Assembly (NCBI GenBank): GCA_035578905.1
Contig: JAQJVL010000247.1
Location: 186,001 to 250,000, forward strand
Length of the DNA stretch: 64,000 nt
Source: Stictocephala bisonia
Lineage: Eukaryota; Arthropoda; Insecta; Hemiptera; Membracidae
Reading direction: 5' to 3'
In this document: positions 1-11,590 of the stretch, piece after piece
Layout of the letters: the number at the start of each line of letters is the position of its first letter
Position numbering within the stretch: position 1 is the stretch's first letter
Notes under the pieces: model-generated
Database searches by the model: none
Seen by the model: the letters and a program-made list of their open reading frames with translations, nothing else
Told to the model about the DNA's origin: nothing
Program-made: the position numbers and the translations under genes

Positions 1-400
1 TACAAAGATAATAACGTCCTGTAAAGTTATTGCACAAAATAAGAAAGTAAAATAGTTATTGAAAACATACAATTATTACATATTTCGATATTATTTATTT
101 CAGTTATTAAACTGCAATTTCATGTTAAGAGTAATGGTTTTTTATATTGTTTTACGATCGGTTTTGTAAAGGGAATACTCGGTTAAAATAAATTCAGTAT
201 GATGTAATATTTTGTACCTTTCAACCGGGGGCCTTGTCATTTATTTATTGGTAGTATCTGATGACATAAATATTACCATGTTTTAGCACCAACGCTTCTG
301 ATGTACATTTATTATCCATAACATATTGTTTCTGTTGTGGTTTTTCTGGAGGGAAAAGTTATTTAGATTACTTTCCAAAATGTTTTAAAGCAAACCATTT
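1..400. other. AT-rich sequence, no feature seen
   Basis: No reading frame of note, no tandem structure and no recognisable repeat. It ends at the left inverted repeat of the MITE that follows. Confidence 0.5.
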
Positions 401-868
401 ATATACAGGGTGGAAATAAATATGTAAACGCTTTCACAACTGTTGTATGACTTCACTTGTAAAATTGAAATCTTGTACGTGATCGTGGTCACAAATAATA
501 TACTTTTTGACGCCATTAGTGACATTTAATCTTTTCAGGGGAACGGCCCACTAGGAGTTGAGCGAAAATCTTCAATGTAAGCCAGGTCGAGTTTGATATC
601 AAATGAAAGGTCTATTAGAGAGAAATTAATTTCCGCAAATCGGACTTCGAAAGGTTTATTCTTTCCAGAGTAGCGGCAATTTGAATTTCAAAGTAACTAA
701 TTTGAACAATATTATTTCTCCGCTTTTTAACGGATTTAAGTAAATTATTCTGATCAAAAATTATAATTTATGGACCAAAATAATATTTAAAAAAATAAAT
801 TATCAAACTATCTTTGGAAAAAATAACGTTGTGAAAGCGTTTCCATATTTTTTTCCCACCCTGTATAT
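401..868. mobile_element. MITE-like element with ~40-bp terminal inverted repeats
   Basis: The left end (401-440) and the reverse complement of the right end (828-868) match over about 40 bases with a few mismatches and gaps. Both start TACAGGGTGG and run into a shared AACGCTTTCACAAC block. The interior is non-coding, so this is a non-autonomous element. The flanking ATAT on both sides may be a target duplication or part of the inverted repeat. The ends resemble those of the larger foldback element at 55714-57153, which also starts TACAGGGT, so the two may share a transposase family; that family cannot be named from the ends alone. A decayed copy of the right half lies near 3460-3715. Confidence 0.75.
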
Positions 869-1760
869 GTTGGAGCAAATGAATATTCGGTTTTCCCAGT
901 GCGGGATGTTAATTAATTTTAATTACCCTGTAATTAGTTACAGTTAAACTAATTAATTCTTTGAATTTTTAACATCATTACTTAATATTACTGTCTACTA
1001 AACGTCATTACTCAATAATTCATCAGTGTCATAGCTCATTAAATCGTGAATGCCATAACTAAAAAAAACTCATTAATAAAAGAATGTCATAACTCATTAA
1101 ATCGTGAATGAAATAACCCCTGAAATTATAAAAATCATTACTCACTAATACATGAATGTCATTACTCACTAATACATGTATGTCATTACTCGTTAATTCA
1201 TGAATGTCATTACTCGTTAATTCGTGAGTGTCATAACTTAATAAATCGTAAATATCATTACTCATTAATTCAGGAATGTAAAACTCATTGAATAATAAAA
1301 TCCATAACTCATTAAATCGTGAATGTTCATTAGCCCTATCTCATTGAACATTGAATTCTATAACTGCTCTAGTTCTTTTGAATTTTATTTATTTATTTTA
1401 AAGTTGTCACATAATTATCTGTTATTACCTTGCTATATGCAACGGCGCCGTAAAGCATACAAACAAAGTAACAGAGCGTATTGCGTTTAATTGTAGTTTA
1501 TTAGTACTTTGCAGTTTATTTTCTTAGTTTTTAAGTGCTATGAAAGTGGAAGGAAGACATATTGCACTCAGTACAGCGATTTGTAAAGTGGGTTTACTTC
1601 TGGTGAGTTGGCCAGCCTGCCTGTCCCTCGGCTCAGGCCGGAAAGAGAAGTACTTTATCGTCGTCATTTGGCAGCCCTGCACTACATTACGCCCGGTTTC
1701 CGCTGTCCCCACAGTTCGCATATTTAAGTCACAGAGCAAAGAATATCTAGAGCGGACACC
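505..1760. repeat. Segmental repeat, copy 1 (~1.25 kb)
   Basis: The right part of the MITE, the 24-bp minisatellite and the sequence to about 1760 recur in the same order at about 3390-4475. This copy appears to be the intact one. Near its end, around 1597-1605, CTG is followed by GTGAGT, a good splice-donor match. The same TACT-C-TGGTGAGTTGGCC context recurs near 9680, so a short piece of this unit is dispersed more widely. Reading frames of 71 and 76 codons in this part overlap on opposite strands and have no recognisable protein character. Confidence 0.75.
985..1345. repeat. Minisatellite, 24-bp unit
   Basis: About 15 degenerate units built on TCATTACTCGTTAATTCATG, with variation concentrated in the CG/CA and ATT/ATA positions. 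A decayed counterpart lies at about 3830-4130 inside the second copy of the segmental repeat. The unit length is a multiple of three, which explains the 68-codon minus-strand reading frame here. Confidence 0.8.
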
Positions 1761-3389
1761 CCAGCCTTAACAGTAGTAAGTCAGTGAAGCACATTTTCCG
1801 CCATCTTGTGGGGTGCTAGTGACCAAACCAAGGCCTCGGGCGCTCTCGTTTTTAATTCGCACCGCTTCACTAAAACTGCGTTTTAAATAAGAAGACGTTG
1901 GCCTAATACGTTCAAATTTGTATATAAGGTAAAGAAAGAGTTATTCCAGCTTATAAAAGTGTTTTTATAATTTTTCAATGACTAAGTTTTTTGTAAATTA
2001 GGTTTAATTGATATTATTTTTTAATCCGAGGAAGTCTTGACATAAAAAAAGTACATTGCGAGGAAGTTTTTCATTTATTGGTCAGAGACTTTTTGTCAGC
2101 GGGAAAGTTGTAGATGAATAAACAAATTTCAATTTTATTAAAACCTTTTTTTTATTAAATGTTTTGTTTCGCCAGAAATCGAGGTATAGTAAAGCGACAA
2201 AACTGTCTTTCGCGCAACCCGCTGCCGTGCCGCGCCCGACCATAGCTGTGTAGTGTTTTTGTTTCTAAACAGCAGCTTTTCCAATTCTACAATTCTTGTA
2301 TACCTATTAGAAATTTAGTTAATGTAATTCAAATATTTTGTCAATGGATAAATTAAATAATGTTATGGAATTATTAGTAATTATTCTAAAATTGTTTTAA
2401 TTATTCTTTAATGTTTTATTGAAAATTGAAAAATGTAACAATTTCTTAGCTTGTAAGCAAAAAACACTGCAAATTATTAGAGTTGTAAAGTTTGGCCTCA
2501 AATATGGTTACAATATGAATTATTTGCCAATAAAATGCAAATTTATATATAATAACATAAACCATGAAGTTAGCCTTTGACTTAATCTGATCAATATAAG
2601 AAAGATTACTTAAAAGTTATGTTGTATCTTGGGCTTGTGATGTTACTATGAGGTGATTAATAATAACTAAACAAATAAAATTTTAAAAGAAAGCAATCTT
2701 TTATTAATTTTATTTACAGTGGTGTTTTACATAAAAATTAAATTTATATGAATACAAATTGCTGTTGAAAAATAGAATCAAACAACGTATATATGAAAAA
2801 CGTTAGTCATTGTTAAACGTTTTATTACTTCACTGACTCAAAAACAAAACTTTTTTAGTTAAGTCATTCCTAACCCTATTAAAATGGCTTTTTTCATTCA
2901 CTTTCTTCGAGTAATAATTTAACCTTATGTTGAAATACTTTTTGCAGAGTGCTCGTATGAGTAGTACATAGTGACACTGTTCTGGATCTGTTTCATACAT
3001 ATGGTCACTAATAAAAACATTTCTCCCAACACAACTGTTTATTACATCCACTGTCATTTGTTCCAAAATATTTTGGAACATATGTAAGAATCACTAATGC
3101 TTATGCATTGCTGAGTTTCATCGGTACTAAGGCTTGAGCATTGTTCAGTTTCCTTGGTAATTTCCTTTGTTACTGTCTCATTGAAGAGTCTTTTTGCTGG
3201 AAGCCTATGGGTAGTAGTTACCTTAGGAATACTCGGAAACACACTCGGCACAACACCTTCCCTCAGCCTGACGCACAGAGCAAAGAATATCTTTCCTCTG
3301 TGGCCTGACGTAACACAATGATGTTCTGTCGAAGTGGTCAGAACATACACGGGATTCATCTGAAGGCTGCCATTTTTTACGTCTTACTG
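1761..3389. other. Unassigned sequence between the two segmental copies
   Basis: Mostly AT-rich single-copy-looking DNA. There is a short GC-richer patch at about 2180-2250 and a CCGCCATCTTG motif near 1799. Two minus-strand reading frames (2830-3081, 83 codons; 3054-3359, 101 codons) overlap at their ends, but neither matches a family I recognise. The 18-base string at 3275-3292 also occurs at 1731-1748, hinting at a third, more eroded relationship to copy 1. I do not call a gene. Confidence 0.45.
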
Positions 3390-4475
3390 CAAATGTCATT
3401 TTTTGACGCTTAGAACAGGTTTCTTTGGAACGCTAATACAAAAGTTTATGTCAAACCAGTCATAGAATCAAATGAAAGTTCAATTAGAGAGAAATTAATT
3501 CCGCAAATGACTGAAGGTTTTATATTTCAAGTGCGGCAGTTGAATTTAAATATAATTTGAACAATATTTTTCTCTCTTTTAACGATTTTAAGTCAATTAT
3601 TCTATCAAAAATTATATTTTGGTTTTACAATAATATTTAAAGAAATAAATCAAAACTATTTGGGAAAAAAAACTAAATTCATATTTTTTTCCACCTTGTA
3701 TATTACGAAATAGATATTGCTTTATACACTCCAAAGTCGGGTTGTTAATTGATTTTAAAGTACCCGTAATAGTTACAGAACAATTAATTCTTTGAATTTT
3801 GTAACATCATTATAATTTTAGTTACAACTTTCTAATAATATCTGTTTAGCTCTAATCGTGAATGTAATTTTAAAAAATAATATTAATAAATAGAATTCGC
3901 ATAAATTTAAATCGTGTCAAAACCTGAAATTATAAAAATCTTTACCACAAACGAACATTAGAAAACATTATTCATACTGTTACATTAATGTGTCATGTCT
4001 GATTAATTCGTGAGTGTCAAACTTCTAAATTAGATTACTTATAAATCAGAGAATGTAAACTCATTGAATTAATAAAATCCATAACCATTAAATCGGAATT
4101 TCATTAAACCTATTCATTAAACATTGAATTCTATAAACAACTCTATTCATTTGAATTTTATTTATTTATTGTGAAAGTTAACCTATTATCTTTTGATTGC
4201 TATTGCAACGCCCAAACATACAAACAAGTCGGGTTGCTTTATTGGTATCAAGTAACACAGTTATATTCAGTTTATTAAGTGCTTGCAAGGGGAAAAGAAA
4301 CAATTTGCATCATACAGCGATTTGAATGGTTACTTCGGGAGTGGGCAGCCTGGTCTCGGACGTCAGGGGAAAGAGAATCTTGTGTCGTCTTGGCAGCCTG
4401 CCACACACATTACGCCGGTTTCGCTTGCTCCAGTGATTTTAAGTACGAAATACTACGTACATTGAGAGAAAGTTC
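3390..4475. repeat. Segmental repeat, copy 2, rich in small deletions
   Basis: This stretch follows copy 1 (505-1760) in order: MITE right half, minisatellite, then the GGCAGCCTG region. It is about 14% shorter. The difference is spread over very many 1-4 base losses, often inside short runs, with fewer substitutions than deletions. That pattern suits either an old duplication or an unpolished long-read segment left in the assembly. The two overlapping short frames at 4279-4479 are shadows of the copy 1 frames. Confidence 0.7.
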
Positions 4476-5045
4476 TTAGTTGTTTATGTTTTTTTTTTAT
4501 GTATTTATTATTATTATTATTATTAATTTCTGCTTTCCGAATTAAAATAAAAGACAAGGTAAGTAAAATTTAGATGATGTTTTGATTGAATAATTATTTT
4601 TTTAACCGACTCTAAATGATTATTTTTGAAAATCCATACATTAATTGACCATCATTATAACAATATATGACCATAAACTTGTCTATGTATAAACAAGTAA
4701 AATAGTAAAAAGAAACAATAAAGCTATATATGACTTCAATCATTTTTACGTATTATATATTATATAAACTAACTATAAAGAAAGGTGACTTTTTAATTAT
4801 TACGCTTTATTAAATCCTTACAAGAAATTTTTAGGTGTTAAAAAATAAATTAAATAAGCATTTGTGTTTATGAATTAGGGTTTCAGCTTTGTGAACGTTA
4901 TTTGGTAAAATATGATTAAACATTGTTTTTATTTTCCAAATAATTGTATCATTATTGTGGTAATGTCTTATAAGCATAATAAACAATTCAAATTAAAAAA
5001 AACAAAAACATATAATGTTAATAAATGATTGAGATTAAATCCACC
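4476..5045. other. AT-rich sequence, no feature seen
   Basis: Contains a short ATT microsatellite near 4505-4525 and low-complexity A/T runs. No protein, RNA or repeat family recognised. Confidence 0.5.
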
Positions 5046-5365
5046 TATGTTGCCTGGTCGTTATTTGCACGGAGCCACATCGTTTTACGAACCCATACGT
5101 TTTGACGCACTGCAGGGGATAATATTGCAAAACAACGGTGCAGTGATAATTTAGGGTGGATTATAGAAGATAAATCGTCAGATAATATCAGTGAAATTAC
5201 GTATGTGAGCCGGTCATCTGTATATTGGTTGGCCGATGACGTCATCACTGAGTACTCTGTGTAACGAGTTCACAAACACGTAATTGTTTAATTATTATAC
5301 CTCCGCTCGTTCGTGACGTACAATGATCAGTAATTAGAACCCTATCCCGCGTGCTGTTCCACTTA
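5046..5365. repeat. Dispersed repeat P1, copy 1
   Basis: About 310 bases that recur in the same orientation at 10262-10578 with roughly 85-90% identity by eye. The best-conserved stretch runs from CATCTGTATATTGGTTGGCC through the perfect palindrome GATGACGTCATC (a CRE-type TGACGTCA site) to CGTTCGTGACGTACAATGAT. It has no terminal inverted repeat and no convincing coding capacity. The parallel minus-strand frames in both copies (67 and 88 codons) share sequence only because the DNA is shared. Confidence 0.8.
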
Positions 5366-5920
5366 TGTAATGAGGTATATTTGTAATTATATTATATATT
5401 CAATTCAAACTTATCAATAGAGTGTTGTCGTTACAACTGTATTATGTACACATCAATAATATTTTAATTAGTAATACTGTAACTATCCAAAAATCATTAA
5501 ATATATCGTTATTGATTTTAAAATTATATTTCACAATTAATTAATTGAGTTAATCTTTACTATTTGCTTGCATTTTTCCTCATGTATCTTTTCATATTAC
5601 ACTGTTAGAAACAGCATGTAAAATTATACCTACAATATTTATTTATACACTTCTTCTCAAATCGTTGTCTTTTATATTTCTGACTATAGTCCGAGTATAG
5701 TTGGTAGATGTATATTTATTTTTGCTTGTATTTAATTGATTTTGTTAAATTTAATTTAGCCATTATATTTAACGAATTATTGTTTTCAGTTGTTAATTTG
5801 GTAACAAATCTACAATTTACTAGTCATCATAACTTTTTTTAATGATACGTTTTGTTGATAGATTTTTTTCTTTAACAAAACTAAAGTTCTCTCGTTAAAA
5901 AATATATTTAGCTTATCAAT
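5366..5920. other. AT-rich sequence, no feature seen
   Basis: Very AT-rich with no coding frame. Its right end leads directly into the tandem array at 5921. Confidence 0.5.
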
Positions 5921-6784
5921 ATCATGACGTTCCATAGCTTGTTATTTATAACTATTGTAGTAATTATGACGTTCCATAGCTTGTTATTTATAACTATTGT
6001 AGTAATTATGACGATCCATAGCTTGTTATTTATAACTATTGTAGTAATATCATGACGTTCCATAGCTTGTTATTTATAACTATTGTAGTAATTATGACGA
6101 TCCATAGCTTGTTATTTATAACTATTGTAGTAATATCATGACGTTCCATAGCTTGTTATTTATAACTATTGTAGTAATATCATGACGTTCCATAGCTTGT
6201 TATTTATAACTATTGTAGTAATATCATGACGTTCCATAGCTTGTTATTTATAACTATTGTAGTAATTATGACGATCCATAGCTTGTTATTTATAACTATT
6301 GTAGTAATATCATGACGTTCCATAGCTTGTTATTTATAACTATTGTAGTAATATCATGACGTTCCATAGCTTGTTATTTATAACTATTGTAGTAATATCA
6401 TGACGTTCCATAGCTTGTTATTTATAACTATTGTACTAATTATGACGATCCATAGCTTGTTATTTATAACTATTGTAGTAATAATGACGTTCCATAGCTT
6501 GTTATTTATAACTATTGTAGTAATATCATGACGTTCCATAGCTTGTTATTTATAACTATTGTAGTAATTATGACGATCCATAGCTTGTTATTTATAACTA
6601 TTGTAGTAATTATGACGATCCATAGCTTGTTATTTATAACTATTGTAGTAATATCATGACGTTCCATAGCTTGTTATTTATAACTATTGTAGTAATATCA
6701 TGACGTTCCATAGCTTGTTATTTATAACTATTGTAGTAATATCATGACGTTCCATAGCTTGTTATTTATAACTATTGTAGTAAT
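5921..6784. repeat. Tandem array, 42/44-bp units, ~20 copies
   Basis: The core CATAGCTTGTTATTTATAAC is almost invariant. Two unit types alternate irregularly. The longer one has an AATATCATGACGTTCC junction; the shorter one has AATTATGACGATCC (or GTTCC in the first copies). The 2-bp length difference and the T/A change in GACGTTCC/GACGATCC are therefore linked, as expected when blocks of mixed units spread by unequal exchange. Confidence 0.95.
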
Positions 6785-7030
6785 TTGACTAGATTTCATG
6801 TTTTGTTTTAACTATAACTTTTCGGGTAGTTTTGCAAGCTTCCAAACCTTGTTAACTAACTATTCTAGTTTATATTACAACATACCATACATCGTTAGCA
6901 ATAGTGTAGTATTTTGATAGAATTACACACCTTGTTAACTATAAATATTGTAGTAGTTTGAAGATAATCCATGCCTTGTTAACCAACTATTGTAATAACG
7001 TGATGAGATTCCATACCATGTTAACTGTAA
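6785..7030. repeat. Decayed flank of the 42/44-bp array
   Basis: Pieces such as CCTTGTTAACTAACTATT recur several times at roughly the array period but heavily mutated. They look like old units at the array edge that escaped homogenisation. Confidence 0.6.
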
Positions 7031-7968
7031 CATCTCACTCCTACTTTGGTAACGACTTTTTATATTTTACTTTTAGTTACATTTTGCTGTGCCTCTAGAC
7101 AGTTCTTACGTGTCTTTAAGAAATATTTTTGTATTTAAATAGAAAATACAGTCAAGTGCTCAGTAATTTCAAATGTTGTATAGTAATTACGTTGTTGAAT
7201 AAATAACGCGTGTTTTTAAATAATTGTCTTCATGATATTACTCTCCAAGTTTAGAGACTCTCGGCATTGAACGTGAAAAGTTAATGTGAATGCAGTGTTA
7301 TCTCTATCGGAGTTTTCTTCAGCTAATCTCACCCATATACAAAATAGTGATAAACAATGTTATTTATTTGTAATAACACGAGTGTTATTACGCTCAACTT
7401 CAGAGATCCCAATGACGTAGCGTAACTGACATCTTTCGCCAGTGAAAAAAGTCAAGGTAAACAATAACAATAAACAATGATATTAGTACAGTTTTGTAAA
7501 CATATTATTAGGCCAGATTTTGAAGATATTTTATCACAATTAAAAGTGGAAAGTTATGGACAATATTGTATAAACTTACAATAATATCATTACATTCTTA
7601 TATAATATATTGTTACACTCAATTTCATCGACGCGTGTCCCCAACAAATTACTCCGACGTAAATGACGAACCCCTGTGTGGACTTAAGATGCAGTGCAAG
7701 GATGAAGTAGTTGATGTTTAAAGGGCACATTTTGAGTGCGTTCTATATTTTGGTTCTCTGAGGGCTACGTGCTTGATGTAGGTTAGTCCAAGATACTTGG
7801 AGGTGAGTGAGGCACGGGATCGCTGTAGGACGTGCGTAAGTGGCCGCTGAAAGAGGGGTGGCTGAAGTAGAGCACAGCTGCCGGGAACCCGGGACTACAT
7901 TCAGTTCAATTGTACACATCAATTATACATTATCATGGTTATTAAATAGTAAAAAAAAAAAAAAATGC
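7031..7968. other. Unassigned sequence
   Basis: AT-rich to about 7620, then a GC-richer patch (7620-7900). One minus-strand frame there reads SKYLGLTYIKHVALREPKY before a stop. That resembles thumb-region text of some retroelements, but it is too short to assign. An A-run at 7951-7965 ends just before the SINE-like copy. Confidence 0.4.
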
Positions 7969-7969
7969 T

Positions 7970-8296
7970 AACATTCAACGTGGCGTCTGCTCAATGGTTG
8001 CCATCGACGTGGATACTACTAGTGAAGTCTGGGTCAGTGTTGGTTGGTAGTCAGTGTCCGAATGTGTGGGGAAGAGAACTGATTATCAGGCTTGTCTCAG
8101 CTTAAAATCTGACCAACACTACGTGGTTCAAATTCCACGTAAAACTGAAGGCCCCTTAGTTGGGCTATTAATAAAAAAACGCTTCTTGAGAAACAGCCGA
8201 CCTTAGTTAGTAACAATGACTACACTCGTTCATCAACACTCATTACATTCATTCGCCTCTCATATTGGCCAATATCTTACGACCGGCGTCTTACTG
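7970..8296 (+). mobile_element. SINE-like family, copy 1
   Basis: One of eight related segments in this window. It shares the landmarks of the best copy (62600-63070): GGCGTCTGCTCAATGGTTGC, CATCGACGTGGA, a T-arm-like ACGTGGTTC...CCACGT, GGGCTATTAATAA, a CTACACTCGTTCAT tail region and the terminal GGCGTCTTA. The middle block carries a GGTTC...TTCC sequence that resembles a pol III B box. The 61-codon frame at its 3' end (8216-8401) is a by-product. Confidence 0.75.
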
Positions 8297-8864
8297 ATGA
8301 CTAATGAATTAGATAAAATAGTAATCAGGACGAATAATGGTACAATACTTTTAAATTTTAAAAAAATGTATCCTAAAATTCTGTTTAGAACAAATTATTA
8401 GACGTATATGATTGAATAAAATTGAATTGAAATAAAACTAGAAATATGTCTTCAGCGTTTACTGAGTGATCTTCAGGTACGCCTGGTCGTTCATGCCCAT
8501 ATGTTAAAAATGCGAATCTGATATATTTTTAGCCTACGTAAAACCGGAATAATTTATACACACAATAACATTAGTTCAGTGGACACGACTTTATGTTGAA
8601 AAATGGGCTAATAAATGTATCACACAGGTTCATGGTAGAACAATCAATGCATTGTGGATTGTGTCTTGGGTACTGGTATACTCAACGGAGTAAGGGTATT
8701 GTGTATTGGATATTTTAGTGATCCATTTCTTAATTAATATTTGCTGTGTGGGCAGAGAGGTTTTAGAGTGGGTGCTCATATGGTTCTTCTAGATTCGGGA
8801 CAATTTACCCATAATGCTTGTTAAGTACGCGTTGTTGCTTCAATTTATATATTTAGACTGCGGC
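8297..8864. other. AT-rich sequence, no feature seen
   Basis: No recognisable coding or repeat structure. Confidence 0.5.
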
Positions 8865-9515
8865 ACGAACTCGTTTAATTAATGTTATGGCAATCGAGAA
8901 AGGTGGGTATATACATGGTGTGACTAAAACGTTTCCCGACTGTATATTTTCTGATTCTACACCTAATTTAGAGAAGACAATGTAGAAGGGAGTTTTATCG
9001 CATTCCGCTCCGCTCTGTTTTTTTTCTATCAATAACTCAACAACGTGTTGGCCGAATGATTTGACATTTTGCACAGCTCTTTATAATAACACTACTAAAC
9101 AGTATACAATTAGTCAATGAGTTACTTTAAGCCATTTCTAAAAGGCGGTATTTAAAGGCTTCTAAATAAAAATATTCTCTAAACTGTTAGATTCATCTAA
9201 TTTAAAGAAAAAATAATAATTTGTAGTTAATTTTATAAAAAATATTTTGTAGCCTTAATTTTTCTTGTAAGACTATTATTAGTGGAGTTTTGGTAAACAA
9301 TTTAGTATTCTGAATTTTCAGTTTGCTGTAAATACTTGCAGTAAAATACATTTTTTAACCAAAACTCCACTAATAGTAGACTGACAATAAAAGTTAAGGT
9401 AATAATTGTTTTGTAATAAAACTAACTAAAATTTATCGTATTTGTGTAAACTTGACGAACCTAACAGTTTACAAGATATTTGATTTTAAAAATTGTAAAC
9501 AACCGCCATTCTGGA
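8865..9515. mobile_element. Decayed foldback element related to 55714-57153
   Basis: The outer arm shares TTTTCTGATTCTACACCTA, the TTTTATCG-ATTCCGCTCCG block and CACTACTAAAC with the element at 55714-57153. An inner palindrome pairs ATTAGTGGAGTTTTGGT (near 9282) with ACCAAAACTCCACTAAT (near 9359). Here AAAGGCGG (around 9141) is followed directly by the interior, whereas the 55.7 kb copy has a 36-bp minisatellite at that junction. This copy therefore shows the state without the minisatellite. The right arm is truncated near 9515. Confidence 0.65.
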
Positions 9516-10261
9516 ACGGTTAAGATAATTCAATGGCTATTTTTTTCAAAAGCGGTTTTTTTCACAGTTTACACGATTGAAATAAACTTTTACTTGCCAC
9601 ATATTAGTCATTTTGTAAAGAGTACAATATGAAAAGGGTTTTGAGTTGTGTACAGAACGAACTGCTAAGTGGAGTTTACTCTCTGGTGAGTTGGCCACCC
9701 TGTCCGTATGCTCAGCCTGCACAGAGAATACTTATCTATTGTCAATCTAGCAGAACTACTTTTTACTGTGCCACGTTTCCTGCATATATGTCATCGCAAA
9801 AAAACTTATTCATCAGCGGTAATTTGTTCAATTACTTCTAAATTAAACAAAAGAGTTTTTATAAACAACTATACAGTGATATATTTCTCTGTAGATAATG
9901 AAGGAACGAGTTGGATGGTATCATGGGTTAATGAAATTTGTCACCATAATATTTGTACTTTCATAATTTATTTTATTATAAATTTGTGTTTAACATCCAC
10001 CTGTTTTGTATTCCAACCAACATGTAACATTTTAGTTAAGATAATATTTTTGACGATTTTATCTTTATTATTAACCATATCAACTCCACTTCTAATTTTC
10101 GTCAAAAACAACTCATGTTTAACTCATCGATAACTATACCATACTAAACCATAAACTAGTTTTACATAAATTGTCGTATTATACTATTTTCTAATTTTAC
10201 ATATAAGTTGCTTGCCAAACCACCACATATCTTTTATACAACTGATATCTGTGTGGACTAA
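9516..10261. other. AT-rich sequence with a doubtful hydrophobic ORF
   Basis: Begins with a short piece shared with 1589-1620 (TGGTGAGTTGGCCA...CCTG near 9680). The frame at 9708-10133 (141 codons) would encode a very hydrophobic I/L/F/T-rich product. It starts inside the shared repeat fragment and sits in AT-rich DNA, where such text arises by chance. No domain is recognised and I do not call it a gene. Confidence 0.4.
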
Positions 10262-10578
10262 ATTACATGTTCCTGGCGCAACATATTCTACAAATCCATA
10301 CGTTTGATGCGCTGCAGGGGATAATATTTCTAAATAACGGCGCAGTGATAATTTAGAGCGGATTATAAAAGATAAATCGCCAGATAATATCGGTGAAATT
10401 GCGTATGTGACCCGGTCATCTGTATATTGGTTGGCCGATGACGTCATCACTGAGTACTCTGTGTAACGAGTTCACAAACACGTCATTGTTCAATGATTGT
10501 ACCTCCGCTCGTTCGTGACGTACAATGATCAGTAATTAGTATCATATCCCGCGTGCTGTCCACGTATGTAATGATTTA
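10262..10578. repeat. Dispersed repeat P1, copy 2
   Basis: Partner of 5046-5365. It retains GCTGCAGGGGATAATAT, the CRE palindrome GATGACGTCATC and the CCGCTCGTTCGTGACGT block. It diverges abruptly after ATGTAATGA, which marks the repeat boundary. Confidence 0.8.
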
Positions 10579-10904
10579 ATCGTAAATTAGTTTGGTATCA
10601 AACTAAATACGTCATCGACATCTATTATAAACTTATGTAGTAATTTATATCCCCTCAAAAAAACACTGCAAAATATACCAACGTTTCATCCTGAAAAAAT
10701 TACGTCCAATATTATTATCGAAAACTAGCAGCGCAATAGGTGGTGTGTAGTTCAGCGAAGGCTTCGTACCTATGCGAAGGCGTCACGCACAGGCCTGTAG
10801 ACCTATGTATACTGGTGAGTTCAGTTTTAAAAATCAAAGTATAAAAGGGAAAGGAAAAATAAGATTTCAATGTCAGCCAGGTTGTTATCCAGCGACAAAT
10901 GACC
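10579..10904. other. Unassigned sequence
   Basis: Contains a short segment (about 10785-10830: CACGCACAGGCCTGTAGACC, then CTGGTGAGTTC) that resembles 45990-46035 (CACGCACAAGCCTGCAGGTC, then CTGGCGAGTGA). This is probably a further low-copy repeat. Nothing else seen. Confidence 0.4.
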
Positions 10905-11590
10905 CTAGTTTAGGATAGGCACAGGACCACCGTTAAGGTACGCCTGGTAAAGTACAAGTTACCGTTGATTTAGGGAAGGTCTGGTAAGGCATGGGAACAC
11001 CGTTGAGCGTAGGGTAGGCCCGGTAAGGCACAGGACCATCCTAGAGAGTAAGGTAGGCCCGGTATATCACGGGACCACCCTAGGGTGTAGGGTAGGCACG
11101 GTAAGGCACAGGACCATCCTAGAGAGTAAGTAGGCCCGGTATATCACGGGACCACCCTAGGGTGTAGGGTAGGCACGGTATATCACGGGACCACCCTAGG
11201 GTGTAGGGTAGGCCCGGTATATCACGGGACCACCCTAGGGTGTAGGGTAGGCCCGGTAAGGCACAGGACCACCCTAGAGTGTAAGGTAGGCCCGGTATAT
11301 GACGGGACCACCCTAGGGTGTAGGGTAGGCACGGTATATCACGGGACCACCCTAGGGTGTAGGGTAGGCACGGTACCACAGTTGAGTGGGAGTAGAGTAA
11401 GGTAGGCCCGGTATATCACGGGACCAACCTAGGGTGTAGGGTAGGCATGGTATATCACGGGACCACCCTAGGGTGTAGGGTAGGCACGGTACCACAGTTG
11501 AGTGGGAGTAGAGTAAGGTAGGCCCGGTATATCACGGGACCACCCTAGGGTGTAGGGTAGGCACGGTACCACAGTTGAGTGGGAGTAGGG
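10905..11590. repeat. Minisatellite, 39-bp unit
   Basis: Units are built on GGTATATCACGGGACCACCC plus TAGGGTGTAGGGTAGGC. They degenerate at the left edge and become regular from about 11040. A longer module, with GGTACCACAGTTGAGTGGGA inserted between units, occurs three times near the right end (about 11370, 11490 and 11565), giving a second level of repetition. The period is 13 codons, which explains the 86-codon minus-strand frame at 11119-11379; I do not regard it as a gene. Confidence 0.9.

Noticed and set aside
5921..6784. CRISPR array (regular repeats)
   Set aside because: Units are directly abutting without unique spacers, and the context is eukaryotic.
7741..7845. Minus-strand text SKYLGLTYIKHVALREPKY resembling a retroelement thumb region
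   Set aside because: Only about 40 codons, no catalytic block nearby and no supporting neighbouring motif; too weak to annotate.
9708..10133. 141-codon hydrophobic frame that could be read as a membrane protein
   Set aside because: AT-rich plus-strand text rich in I, L, F and T, starting within a dispersed repeat fragment, with no family resemblance. Such frames occur by chance in AT-rich DNA.
11119..11379. 86-codon frame with a 13-residue repeat (PGLPYTLGWSRDI)
   Set aside because: By-product of the 39-bp array; no flanking coding sequence.
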